This document shows, piece by piece, positions 46,522 through 57,799 of a DNA stretch of 64,000 nt. Source of the stretch: Casuarina equisetifolia (Eukaryota > Streptophyta > Magnoliopsida > Fagales > Casuarinaceae); the NCBI GenBank assembly GCA_028551475.1, contig CM052357.1:1550001-1614000 (forward strand), given 5' to 3'. The translations under genes were made by a program, and so were the position numbers. Numbering within the stretch: the stretch's first letter is position 1; every line of letters starts with the position of its first letter. Under the pieces are notes generated by a model that saw only the letters and a list, made by a program, of their open reading frames with translations, had not been told where the DNA came from and did not search any database.

Positions 46522-48096
46522 CTACAAGCGAAGAACATAAAGCGGGTTGGTGCTTAATAAAGCAGCTGCATGCTCTTGTACCACTTCCCAAGCCATGATC
46601 ACGTGTTTTTCCTCTACGAGAGTTGCACCCACAGCAAAGCGAATGGCAAACAAATTCCCAACCGTGGCATGAGTCATGTAAACGCGACCTGACATGTTCA
46701 TGGACTCCAATAACTTCTCGTTTAGCTCATTTGAAGTTTGTTCTTCGAGGAGCTTCTGATCTGCATCAGCTTTTCCGTTTTCGTTTTCTGGGTTACTCTT
46801 TGCTGCTGGCAAAACCCTAAAGCAAACCATAGCGAAATTTCTAGGGACTACAACTTCAAACCTGTTATCCATCGCTACAAGCCCTTCAAACATCTTGGCC
46901 ATTTCAACGTGACTTCTTAGGAAGTTCCTAAGCTTAACAACGCCATAGCTTCTAAGCACAAACCATAGTTTCAAGGCTCGAAACCTTCGACTCAGGGTAA
47001 TCTGCCAGTCCTTGTAGTCCACCACTTGCCCCGAATCGGTGGCTTTATTCCTCAAAAACTCGGGGTTCGTTGACAGTGATTTTATCAAAGCACTTGGATC
47101 TTTTACCCAAAGGCAGCAGCAATCTAAACCCGTTAAGAACCATTTATGCGCATTGAGACTGAATGAGTTTGCATATTCAACGCCATCCAGGAAATGCTGG
47201 AACTCCGGACAAATGCAGGCATTTCCGGCGTAGGCAGCATCGACGTGGATCCACATGCCATAATCTTTGGCAACATTGCATAAAGACCCCAGTGGATCAA
47301 CTGCAGTTGTTGCAGTTGTCCCCACTGTAGCGCATAGGAAAAATGGGACTAGGCCTTCTTCTATGTCTCTGCAAATTGCAGAGCGTAGTGAGTCTGGTGA
47401 TAGAGCGAACAATGTTGATCGATCGGTCTTGATGTCTCTAAAATTCTTTGGGTGGATTCCGGCTATTGCTGCTGCTTTTTGGAGCGAAGAATGTGTTTGG
47501 TCAGACCCATAAACCACTAGCTTTCTCATGTTCGCTCTGCCAATTCGGCTTAGCATTCCATCCCTCGCAGCGACGAGTGTGCACAATAAGGCCTCACAAG
47601 TGGTTCCTTGTAGCACACCCCCGCCATTGCCAGAGAAAAGGAAGGATTTAGGGAGCTTAAGCAACTCTCCAAGCCAATCCATGACTATCATCTCCAGTTC
47701 AGTGGCAGCCGGAGATGAAATCCAGTTGAATCCGACCACATTGAAACCCGCGCCAAGCAAGTCGCCTAGAGACCCCGCTATGCTACCACTACATGGGAAG
47801 TAAGCGAAGAAGTTTGGGCTTTGCCAATGTGTTATACCAGGAATTATATGGTCGTGAACATCTTGGAGAATGGTTTCGATGGGTTCAGGATTATACGGGA
47901 TGGACTCCGGCAGGATTTTCCGGAGATATCCTGGTTCCACTTGGCTTCGGACGGGGTATCTTCCAATATTCTGATAATAATCAGCGATGAAATCTATGAT
48001 CATGTGGCCCTGACGCCTGAACTCCTCAGGGTCTAGTGGACTGTTGGCAAAGGAAGAAGTGTGGTTGGGGTCATGGTCAAAATTGGCGGAACCCAT
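46522..48096 (-). CDS. Aromatic acetaldehyde synthase-like PLP enzyme (decarboxylase paralogue, Phe-loop form)
   Basis: Intact intronless gene, 524 residues, close paralogue of the gene at 37782-39332. The same family residues are seen: His202 ([11 protein letters not shown]), Asp286 (HVDAAYAG), PLP Lys318 ([10 protein letters not shown]) and Ser369 (WQITLSRRF). The catalytic-loop residue 347 is Phe (STNPEFLRN) instead of Tyr. In plant enzymes this change is established to convert decarboxylation to decarboxylation plus oxidative deamination, releasing an aldehyde, CO2, ammonia and hydrogen peroxide. With Ser369 the expected products are phenylacetaldehyde or 4-hydroxyphenylacetaldehyde (inference). 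Residues 431-449 are a variable Asn/Glu/Lys-rich loop. It ends in a short extra tail (NPLYVLRL). A TATA box lies at 48228-48235. Confidence 0.93.
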   Translation of the reverse strand: MGSANFDHDPNHTSSFANSPLDPEEFRRQGHMIIDFIADYYQNIGRYPVRSQVEPGYLRKILPESIPYNPEPIETILQDVHDHIIPGITHWQSPNFFAYFPCSGSIAGSLGDLLGAGFNVVGFNWISSPAATELEMIVMDWLGELLKLPKSFLFSGNGGGVLQGTTCEALLCTLVAARDGMLSRIGRANMRKLVVYGSDQTHSSLQKAAAIAGIHPKNFRDIKTDRSTLFALSPDSLRSAICRDIEEGLVPFFLCATVGTTATTAVDPLGSLCNVAKDYGMWIHVDAAYAGNACICPEFQHFLDGVEYANSFSLNAHKWFLTGLDCCCLWVKDPSALIKSLSTNPEFLRNKATDSGQVVDYKDWQITLSRRFRALKLWFVLRSYGVVKLRNFLRSHVEMAKMFEGLVAMDNRFEVVVPRNFAMVCFRVLPAAKSNPENENGKADADQKLLEEQTSNELNEKLLESMNMSGRVYMTHATVGNLFAIRFAVGATLVEEKHVIMAWEVVQEHAAALLSTNPLYVLRL

Positions 48097-48224
48097 TTTT
48101 GCAGAGAGGAAGGAAATGGTCCTCGCTTCTTTGGTTTTAAGGAAAGGTGAATATTTAGAAGGGGGAAAATGGTAAGAAACTAGTATGTACTGACTAGGTG
48201 ATGAGATAGAATGAAGCCAGAGAA

Positions 48225-48955
48225 GAGTTTATATAGAGGTCATAAGGGCCTCGATGAAAGATAGCATCTAAAAAGAATCTTTCTAGGCATCTCCACGTGC
48301 AGATTATTGTTGGGGCAATTAATGACGGCACTTGGTCCAAGTGAAGCATATGGTTGAGAAAATTAATGAACCCATAACGAAGGCCTTAATGATGGGATAT
48401 CTAAATCTCTTATCTTTTTAAGGTAGGAAGAGGTTTGGGAAAAGGGATGTTGTTTTTAGAGCTAACTAGTAACTAAAGATTGAGTAAGCTTATAAACATA
48501 TTCTAAAATGTTATATACTAAGTTAATAGCTTAGTTGGGTACTCTTTAGAGTCAGTTGTTGAAAAAAGGCATCCTCTCAGATATAAGAAGAATTATAAAC
48601 TATAATAAATGATTAAAGTAAGTGAAAAAAATAATTTGACAGCAAAGTTTTTTTTTTTCTTAACATGTGTTTATTATATATGGTCTAAAAAAACTGTAAA
48701 GGTTTTCAAACTAAGGTTATTGAAATATTAATTTTATTGATTAGAATAAGAAAAATGGTACATAAAATAGCATATCTATTTATGAATATTAAATCATTTC
48801 AAACAAATATTTTGTTGTCATAATTGGAAGACTTTAAGTTTGATTTTTTTTAAATGAATTTTAAAATTGAGATATACTCCTAAAATTTTGTATTATCTTA
48901 TTATTAGATGAATAAACTCATATATTTATTAAAAAAGAGAAGAATTTTAGACTAA
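48225..48955. repeat. Upstream block of the second gene, duplicated at 62340-63380
   Basis: The promoter part (GTTTATATAGAGGTCATAAGG) and the AT-rich segment 48595-48955 recur in the same order and orientation at 62346-62410 and 63020-63375. Shared text includes AACATGTGTTTATTATATATGG / AACATATATTTATTATATATG and ATGAATAAACTCATATATT. The spacing between the two parts differs. Confidence 0.7.
48228..48235 (-). promoter_or_regulatory. TATA box of the second decarboxylase-family gene
   Basis: TATATAAA on the minus strand, about 132 bp upstream of the ATG, in the conserved CTCTATATAAACTC context shared with the pseudogene promoter (57435-57442). Confidence 0.65.
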
Positions 48956-48964
48956 AATCTTATA

Positions 48965-49085
48965 TGGGACAGATTCTGGCGTGCGTTTCTGGAGATATCC
49001 TGGCTCTACTTGCTTTGGATGGGGTACCTCCTAATATTCTGGTAATAATCAGCCATGAAGGCAATGATCATATGGGCTTGCCGAA
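48965..49085 (-). pseudogene. N-terminal fragment of a decarboxylase-family gene
   Basis: The minus strand encodes AHMIIAFMADYYQNIRRYP, then a one-base loss, then text equivalent to the family's [11 protein letters not shown]. These are residues about 30-66 of the paralogues, and the LQKR form is closest to the gene at 37782-39332. Sequence on both sides soon loses coding similarity, but about 49200-49290 still resembles the cluster promoter, with the TATA position now TGCATAAA (49241-49248). It continues into an upstream block matching that of the first gene. Confidence 0.85.
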
Positions 49086-49299
49086 TGACAATTATTACCA
49101 GAAAAGACAGAAGGGTAGTTGAGACAGTTATTATCAGAAAGGAAATGGTTCTCTGTTCTATTGTTTTCTTAAGGAAGGGGCTATTACACGGAAAGCAGGA
49201 AGTAGTAAGAAACAAGTAATCATTGGAAGCAAGTAAGTAGTTTATGCAGAGGCCAGAGGCCCTTGGGGAATGAATAGGACACTTAACGATGCCATATAA

Positions 49300-49740
49300 T
49301 TTATTGAATAAAATAGAAAAAGTATTATCTAAGGAATGTATTTTTTTTTAAAAATTTTTTAGATCGTTAGTTGATCTCTATTATTGATTTTGGTATCTTT
49401 CTTATCTTGCAATAAATTATGTAAGTCGTCATTTCTATTTAATTAAGTTTTCAAACTATTAGTGACTTAGCATGATAGTAAAACAATGATTTATTTTAAG
49501 TCGGAGGTTTCGATTATGGATTCTTAGTTCATAATTTAGAAACAATGGAAGTGTAAAAAGCATTAGAATAAGTAATTACTAATTAAACATATTTCTATTT
49601 TTTCATTATATTTTACCACTTGTATAAGTAGTTTAATAAGGAAATAACCAAAGACTACAGTAATAAAATCAGTTTATTATTCATATGAGCTAATAGCTAT
49701 CAGTTTATTCACAAATTCCTACAAATGCTTCTTATATTAT
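49300..49740. other. AT-rich DNA, nothing recognised
   Basis: No gene seen between the gene fragment and the duplicated upstream block. Confidence 0.4.
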
Positions 49741-50201
49741 ATAGAGAAGCCCCATTTGTTCATACAAATAAATAGTGTAAAGTTGTCCCACATTGCTAAG
49801 GATTCTTTTAGTACCATTATGAGTTTTCATTGATTTGAGCCCATGAACTATCTATGCAATGTAACACTTGATGATTTGATAACTTGATTATCATAGTAAT
49901 ATGATATTAAGATGTGACTAGTGAGTTCTACATTACTAAAGAAGTCATGAAAAATCAAACTTATAAGATAATAGGTTCTATTACCTTTTAAGTTGGAAAA
50001 TGAGCATCTTAATTACTTTTGAATTATAAAATGAGCTTCATAATTTGGTATAAGGAAATATGAAATGTTGGCATGGAATTATCCTACATTGCTAAGATAT
50101 GAATTTGTGGAATAGTTTCTATATAAAGAAATATCCCCTCCCTTTGAATTAGCTTTTGTAGAAAATTGGGCTTTCTAATGTACACCTACCTTGGAAGCCT
50201 C

Positions 50202-50237
<36 letters not shown>

Positions 50238-51170
50238 AGAAAGCTGACAACAATGTGCCTAGAAGAAATGATGTCTGCGTAATTGTGTCTGGTCCGGGAG
50301 TTTGACAGCTCGAAAGGGAGATGCTTCGACAAGTAGCTTATATTTAGTGGGCACTAATAGTTTGTGATTACCGTCACGACACGCTTTGGATTTTGAAAAA
50401 TAGTCAAGGGAAGGTGTTTACTAAGAAGAAGGCTTTTAATTTTGGGGCTTGAATAGCCGGCAACCACAGAAGAGCGTCTTTTTTCTACACAAGCAACGTC
50501 TCTATTTGAACATGGAAGTCCATCCCTCCTTTGAATCACTCATATTCTTCTTTTCCTTAATGTTGGCCAATTAATTCCAACGGGCCACATCGTTGGGGAG
50601 AGGGCAGCAGCATTAAAACCAGAGAGCTAAGCAGCGCCTCAAGGTGTCGTCCCCTTCGAGCAAGCAGTTAATGAGCCCACCGTCCTGGCAGACCATGCAC
50701 CTCGCGGCACAGAGAGGGCTCATCTTCGTGATAGGTGCATGAAGTAGGGTACATTTACTGTGTATAATCGTGCAAGAAAAGGCAAAGTTGTTGGCTGATT
50801 TCTTTCCTTTCATCCTCTTTTTCTAAATAATTGACTGTAATGGAGGGAGTGATGTTTTCTATTATGGTAATAATTCAATTCCAGATGCAGCATCCAATGT
50901 TCTAAATATGTCTCTCTCTTTCTTAATAATTGATTTTAAAAAAGGGAATGACTTTTCTAACAAGAGGAAATCAACATGTTAAAAGCCAACATCCAACCGA
51001 ACAAACTAATTAATGATCTTACCAAATGTCAGTGTGAAGTCTAAGGTGGGAAACCCCAGCAAGTTCTACCAAACGTCAGAGCTTAGTAATGGGAAATCAT
51101 CAAACTTTGTGCAGTCATGAGCACTTTGGCTATCCGTCTATCCAAAATGAGTAATCTAGCACCCAATGTC
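49740..51170. repeat. Second copy of the upstream block of the first gene
   Basis: Colinear with 39740-42110 (see that entry). Includes a TA microsatellite at about 50205-50232. A 66-codon minus-strand ORF at 50613-50813 with several Cys (LCAARCMVCQDGG) lies inside but has no counterpart in the other copy, and I do not recognise it. Confidence 0.75.
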
Positions 51171-52270
51171 AACCAGTCATATTAGAATAGATGTGTATTT
51201 ACTCGCTAGTATCGTCCTTTTTCTATGATAGGGTACTGGAAAACCTAAATTTCGGTCTATCAAGTACACAAAAACAGGTGGGCACCCCAATAATCGTCTT
51301 TGTAGGTTAATATATTGCTTGAAAAAAATGTAAGAGCTTAAGCAGTTGGTCCAGTCGATAGTTTTCTTGCCGATAGGCCAAAAACTGCGGCACAAAATGA
51401 TGCATATTTGGGGCAGTGTAAAACTTGATAAAGTCATTGAAAAGGACTCCTATTCTGTCGTCTGAAATGCATGATGTCTGCTTTGGCTTTGTCGTGATTT
51501 TTAGTTGTTCTTGCAGTTTATTTTTCTCTTAGTAAGAGTTCTTGCAGTTTTTTCTTGTATTATTAAGTTTTTGCTTTTAGTTAAACAGAGGATATAGAAT
51601 ATTGGTGTCAAACTCAAGACCTTTTTAAGTAAAGAAGGCCTCATCTCCTATAAGCTCTAATCCGCCACCAAGTTGCAGAAAGCTTCCTAATAAATGTACT
51701 TTTCATGAATTATTTTTGTACTTTGATTGAGCATTAAGTAATAAATGTTGTACCCGAACCATTTCATATGCAACCCACCCCACCCAAGACTAGGTTGGTG
51801 TCCTTGTCACCGAATAATTATTCTTATTTGTAACCATTCTCATGTTCTCTTTGCATAGCAAACTTGCTCGGAACAATATGCGTGAATCGATGTTAAAATT
51901 TCCAGTGGATTGATTGGCGATTAGAAATAGAAAGCTGCCCAAGGATTAGTTTTATCCTAAAAGATTATTTGAATGAACTAAATTATGTGTACGGAAGAAT
52001 CATCCATCAATAAATGTTAGATTAAGAAATTATACCCCGTTACATATGGTCGCCATAAAAGCGGCCGGACACAAGTCCCACAAAACGGCTCTGGACTTTC
52101 AAAGGAAAGTTTGAGTCAACATTCTCATGTTCCAAAGATATAAAAACTATAGTGTCTATATTAATTTTTGTGATATTGAGGTATACTCCTATACTTTGTA
52201 CACTAATTTTTGTTAATGTAAACTTAAATTTTCATAAAAAATAAAAAATAAAAAATAAATAAAAAATAGA
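51171..52270. other. Intergenic DNA, no gene seen
   Basis: Short ORFs only. An A-rich run of AAATAAAAA units at about 52225-52270 ends the stretch and may be the tail of a retroposed repeat. Confidence 0.4.
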
Positions 52271-53210
52271 AAAGATAGTATTAAGTCTCACATGAGAGAC
52301 ATAAAAAGATGGATATAAAAAGATGGATTCGATTATTTAAAGCATTAAAGTTTTAAGTTGGATATAAACTATTCTCTATAAAATCAAATATAGTATTAGA
52401 AGTGAAGTTCTACTTTAACACCCCTATGGACTATTGTGGTAGGATGGATTGTGTTAAATAAACTATGTGTAGTTGTATCTTACATTGCTAGAAAGCCCAT
52501 TGGAAATTTAAGTTCAATTTTTCATCCTTTTGCTTATGAACTAAGATCCTTGTGGTACCTTACACTTGGGGCAAATGGGTATGTTGAGTTGCACATGAAA
52601 AACATGAAAGGTTAAAAAGTAATTTATAAATAAATAAGTTTCTCCACTTAAAGCCTTAAGGTTTTAAGTTGGATATGAATAATTTTTTATAAAATCAAAT
52701 ATGATATTAAATTAAGGTTTTGCCTTAAGATCCCTATGGACCATTGTGATGGAATGGGACATGTTAAATAAATGATGTGTAGTTAAATAATTGAACCTAA
52801 TTATGCTTTCATTAAGAGTCATTTTGAGTATATAAAATTTTCTCAATGAAATGCCATTTTGAATGAGATTGAAGATTTCCAACCTTTATCATTTTATAAC
52901 TTTTATAAGTCTTATAATGTTAGGATATGTCATTATATTTCTATATATTAATTTTTATTAATGCAAACTTACATTTCTATTAAAAAGAAAAAAGAACGAT
53001 GTGAAGTTGTCTTCCAAATTCCTAAAAGGTCCATTGAGAATCTAAGTTCAATCTTCTTTGCTCGTGGACTAAGATCCTTATGGTACCCCACATTTGGGGT
53101 GGTGAGACTTGTTAAGTTCCACATGAAGTAATTTATAAAGAAATTTTTTCTCCACTTAAAGTCTTAAGTTGGATATAAACTATTCTCTATAAAATTAAAC
53201 AAATAGGCTA
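52270..53210. repeat. Second array of the roughly 300-350-bp repeat
   Basis: Units begin near 52274, 52573 and 53109 with a GTTAAGTTCCACATGA-like start, followed by TTTTAAGTTGGATATAAACT and CTATAAAATCAAATATG-like text. About 220 bp at 52785-52995 interrupts the second unit. Related to the array at 27480-28100. Confidence 0.65.
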
Positions 53211-54300
53211 ACATAAGATTGCACCACCTACATGGTAGCAAAAACCAACCCACTTGGTTAGCCCTAAATTAACCATCTTGCTTCCTTTTTGTTTCTTGAG
53301 TTTTCAAAGAGAGATGCAACAATTAATATTTATATTTGATTGTAGATTACATTGAAAATTTTAAGTAAAATTTAAAGATATAATAATTTTTAGTATAAGA
53401 TAACTATGATTAAGGTTGTCAAAAGTAAAAGTTTTGTAATAACCTTGTTTAGTGTATCCTTTAAAGCTGCATTATATTACATTTGAAGAAAAATGAATAG
53501 AAGAAGATTTTCAATGATAAAAGTTTAGACAAATTAACCATTATTACTAAAATAAAAAAAGACATGGGAGACAAGATTTCAGTTATCAAATAAGTAAAGT
53601 GTACAAATTGTAATAAGTTATTGTAAGAGTTTTGAAATTTGTTACATACAATGCTTGAGTCTATATAAGATGTTGCAATTGAAGAATTTGTGTTTTTTTT
53701 TTGTGGTGATATATAACACTTGACTTTTCATAAAAAAAAAAAAAACTATGAGCATACCCTATGATGACGCTTTTTTGTGTGGCAAAAATGATAAAAAAAC
53801 AAAAAGAAAAAAAAATCCATAAGGTGAAATTAGATTCAGCATTGGTTAACTCTGAGAAAAGAGGAACAAAGTATGAGCCCGCGGACATAGATAATTAATT
53901 ACTCGCGGGTGGGTATGACTGAGTTTAGCTTTTCCTGAAGAGTTGGCCACAAGGTCAGTACCCAGTTTCGGTATTTCAAGCAATAATAAAGATATAGTTT
54001 CTGGTATTATACACCATCAAACAACGGGTTTGGTTGAGTGGAGATCAACATGATCACTACTCTGACTTTCGGCAAGGATAAATATTCATGCGAACTCTGT
54101 GTGCTACTTTGAACAGTGAAATGTAGTATTTCTAGTTTGGGAGTCCCAGATGATTGTAAAGAGGAAAGGTATCTGATTGTACCCTTTAATAAGAATTAAA
54201 TATATCTGATCAAAATTTTTGACCTTGAACCCTATAGCGTACTTACATATGGATGAGTTTGTGTATGTGTATGTGTGTGTGTGTGTTTTTTTTTTTTGTT
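53211..54300. other. AT-rich intergenic DNA
   Basis: No supported gene. The 75-codon minus ORF at 53661-53888 is A/T-run rich and unconvincing. A (TG)n stretch lies near 54261-54285. Confidence 0.4.
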
Positions 54301-55750
54301 TATTTTAATCTAGTACTTGGTCCTAAGAAAAGAAGAGAGAGATTTAGACCAGAAACGCACATGTCGAAAAACAGGAGTTATGCAATGTAATTAAATAACA
54401 GAAGTCATGCAATCTAATTGAATTTACATTCTTTTCCTCCACCTTCTACAGTCGGGTTATGAGTTTTCTTTTCTTTCCTTGACAGGTAAGCACATAGGGG
54501 CAGCCGAGAGCTAGTGACGTAGAACCCGGGCCGGGGGGGGGGGGGGGGTGGGGGAATTGTCGGGGGACTAATAGTATTTAGTTAAAAAAAAATGTTTTTA
54601 GTGCTTGAAAACAACATTACCTTTCTTGTATACGCAATAATGGAGATAAAGTAAGTGGACCAAAAAAAAAAATGCAGATAAAGTATCTCTCTGCTTGTAA
54701 TGCATTAAGGCATATAAAATTTGCTTTAACTTCTGACACACAAATTATAGCTGATACAAAGGATAAAACTGATAATACAAAGAATAAAACCTATTTTGAG
54801 GATTTTTTTTCCCTCCTTGATGAGGGCTGTAATGTTGGGTTGGATTAGGCTTAATACCCTACCTTTAATCCCAACAAGATATGATTTTGTAACCCAATCT
54901 TTATAATAAAATATGTCAGGTTACTATTCATGTTTTTTAAAATGTGATTTGTTTGCTTCTCGTTTTACTTCGTCATGGGTGATCTTTACAGCTTATGACA
55001 TTAAAAGTTAATAAACATTTCCAATTATTCATCTATTGTTATGATTTAAGGCAAAGAAACTATCAGGAAAAAAAATAATCCATAGAATGTAATCAAAATC
55101 TTATCTGATCTTGTTTAGACTCTTCATATTCATTAATCTTTTAGGAGTAAAACCAATTTCAACAATAAAAGAGTTCCCCATTTGAATCCTGGTAATAGCT
55201 TGAATCTCCGTCCCAACTCGTACTTTGTTCTTGAATTCAAGTCAAAGGTAGCAGAAACTTTGACCACATTTATTTAAACGTGTGATCAATGAATTCGCCC
55301 AAACGTACGAAATAAGATGGTGGAGGCCGAACATAGGACCTCAGCAAACCCAAGCGTCCTAACCTTGCTTTTTGACTAATAGGGTTAGGAATAGGTATGC
55401 CTAACGGGTTATCATATGTTTGCATGGTAGTTCATGCAATCTCTTTTTGTAACCAGCTATTTGAATTTAAAGAATAAATTGGGTGCCACCGTCTTTAAAA
55501 ATAATTAAAAAAACTGTCAAATAAAACGTAATCCATACAATCTAAACTAGCAGTATAAGTTAGCTACAACTACTATTATAGTATTTGTGAATTTATTTAT
55601 TTAAAAATAAGAGCATACAAAGACATATGATATACCTTAGCAATATATTCTTTTAAAAGAAATTAAGTTTTAAATCTTCCTATTATAACATAATATAATA
55701 TTCGTATAAAGGATTTAGGATACTATTATTGCAAACAACCTAAAGATAAA
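54300..55750. repeat. 3' flank block of the pseudogene, duplicated at 57800-59385
   Basis: Colinear similarity with 57930-59380: GCAGCCGAGAGCTAGTGACGTA (54500) / GCAGCCTAGAGCTAGTGACGTA (58018), TTGAATTCAAGTCAAAGGT (55232 / 58821), GTGGAGGCCGAACATAGGACC (55320 / 58911) and CTAATAGGGTTAGGA (55376 / 58967). A run of about 18 G lies near 54530-54547. In this copy it directly joins the decarboxylase pseudogene 3' end. Confidence 0.85.
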
Positions 55751-55754
55751 GATT

Positions 55755-57292
55755 TCAGACAGTACTTAGTACGGCAGCTGCATGCTCCTGCACCACTTTC
55801 CAGGCCACGATCACGTGTCTTTCCTCCACAAGGGTCGCACCCACGGCGAAGCGAATGGCGAACGCGTTTCCAACCATGGCATGAGTCATGTAAATCCGGC
55901 CTGACATGTTAATGGACTACAGTAATTTCTGGTTTAGCTCATTTGAAGTTTGTTCTTCCAGGGACTTACGATCCTGATCAGCTTTTCCATTTTCATTTTC
56001 TGGGTAGCTCTTTGCTTCTGGCAAAACCCTGAAACAAACCATTGCGAAATTTCTAGGGACTACAACTTCAAACCTGTTATCCATCGCTACAAGCCCTTCA
56101 AACATCTTGGCCATTTCAACGTGACTTCTTAGGAAGTTCCTAAGCTTAGCCACACCATAGCTTCTAAGCACAAACCACAATTTCAAGGCTCGAAATCTGC
56201 GGCTCAGGGTGATCTGCCAGTCCTTGTAGTCCACCACTTGCCCCGAATCGGTGGCCTTGTTCCTCAAAAACTCGGGGTTCGTTGACAGTGATTTTGTCAA
56301 GGCAGTTGGATCTTTTACCCAAAGGCAGCAGCAATCTAAGCCCGTTAAGAACCATTTATGCGCATTGAGAGTGAATGAATTTGCATATTCCACGCCATCC
56401 AAGAAATGCTGGAGCTCTGGACAAATGCAGGCATTTCCGGCATAAGCAGCATCGACATGAATCCACATGCCATAATCTTTTGCGACATTGCATAAAGACC
56501 TCAGCGGATCAACTGCGGTTGTTGCAGTCGTTCCCACTGTAGCACATAGAAAAAGTGGGACTAGGCCTGCTTCAATGTCTCTGGAAATTGTGAAGCGTAG
56601 CGAGTCTGGTGATAGTGCCAATGATGTTGACAGATCGGTCTTAATGGCTCTAAAATTCTTTGAGTGGATACCGGCTATTGCTGCTGCTTTTTGGAATGCA
56701 GAATGTGTTTGGTCCGAGCCATAAACCACCAACTTTCTCATGTTTTCTCTTCCGATTCGGCTTAGCATTTGATCCCTTGCAGCAACGAGTGTGCACAGAA
56801 TGGCCTCACAAGTAGTTCCTTGCAGAACACCCCCGCCATTACCAGAGAAAAGGAAGGAATTGGGGAGCTTAAGCAATTCTCCAAGCCAATCCATGACTAT
56901 CATCTCCAGTTCAGTGGCGGCCGGAGAAGCAATCCAGTTGAACACGACCACATTAAATCCGGCGCTAAGCATGTCGCCTAGAATCCCTGCTGTGCTGGTA
57001 TTACATTGGAAGTAAGCGAAAAAGTTAGGGCTTTGCCAATGTGTTATACCAGGCATTATATGGTCGTGGACATCTTGGAGAATGGTTTCGATGGGTTCAG
57101 GATTATATGTGGGATGGACTCAGGCAAGCGTTTTCGGAGATATCCTGGTTCCACTTGGCTTCGGACCGGATATCTCTCAATATTCTGTTAATAATTAGCT
57201 ATGAAGCCTATGAGCATGTGGCCTTGCCGCCTGAACTCCTCAGGGTCAAGTGGATTGTTGGTGAAGAAAGAAGTGGGGTTGAAGCTAGCCAT
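55755..57292 (-). pseudogene. Decarboxylase/aldehyde synthase-family pseudogene (Phe-loop form)
   Basis: The minus-strand frame starts at ATG 57292 (MASFNPTSFF) and ends at TGA 55757-55755. Three lesions are visible against the intact paralogues: a stop TAA at 57190-57188 replacing the second Tyr of ADYYQN, a net +2-base change at about 57108-57110 just after ESIP, and a stop TAG at 55919-55917 where paralogues have Glu (LLESINMSG). Between the last two the frame is open for 379 codons. It keeps [16 protein letters not shown] (Phe in the catalytic loop) and ITLSRRF, so it descends from or with the gene at 46522-48096. A TATA box remains at 57435-57442. Confidence 0.93.
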
Positions 57293-57434
57293 CTTTTGGT
57301 ACTGAGAAAGCAAAAGGTTTTGGCTTCTTTGGTTATGTTGAGGAAGGTTTTCTCTTTCTGAATTGAGGAAGTGGTAAAAGGAGCTAATAATGATTGTTGG
57401 TCAGTCGATGAGGTATAACGAAGTGAACGAAGAG

Positions 57435-57442
57435 TTTATATA
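57435..57442 (-). promoter_or_regulatory. TATA box retained by the pseudogene
   Basis: TATATAAA on the minus strand in the conserved cluster promoter context, about 143 bp upstream of the pseudogene ATG. Confidence 0.55.
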
Positions 57443-57799
57443 GAGGCCAACGCATCCTTCCATGGGAAAAATCTGCTTGGGAAATACATTTTTCTCTTGG
57501 TTTATCATGTATTTTATATATGTCAAAATTTTAATACAAAATAATTTAATTAATCACTCTGCACCTAAGTTTAAATATGATATTGAGAAAATTTTAAAAT
57601 TTCTGTAAATAGTTTATTATGATTTATAAAAGGTACATCTTTACTTAATAAAATTTTAACTTTTATATTCTTCTTAATCTGACAATAATAGTAGAAGTTT
57701 TTATAATTAAATATTCTTCTATTTCTTTTGTTCTTGATAATGATAGATTATACCTTTATAAGATATGTTAATTTGAATTGTTGTAAAATTTTTACTTTT

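Noticed and set aside
53661..53888. 75-codon hydrophobic minus ORF with FFFFYEK text
   Set aside because: It is produced by poly-A/T runs and has no family resemblance.
54526..54547. Long G run as a G-quadruplex or origin signal
   Set aside because: A single homopolymer at the edge of a duplicated block is better explained as replication slippage or sequencing uncertainty.
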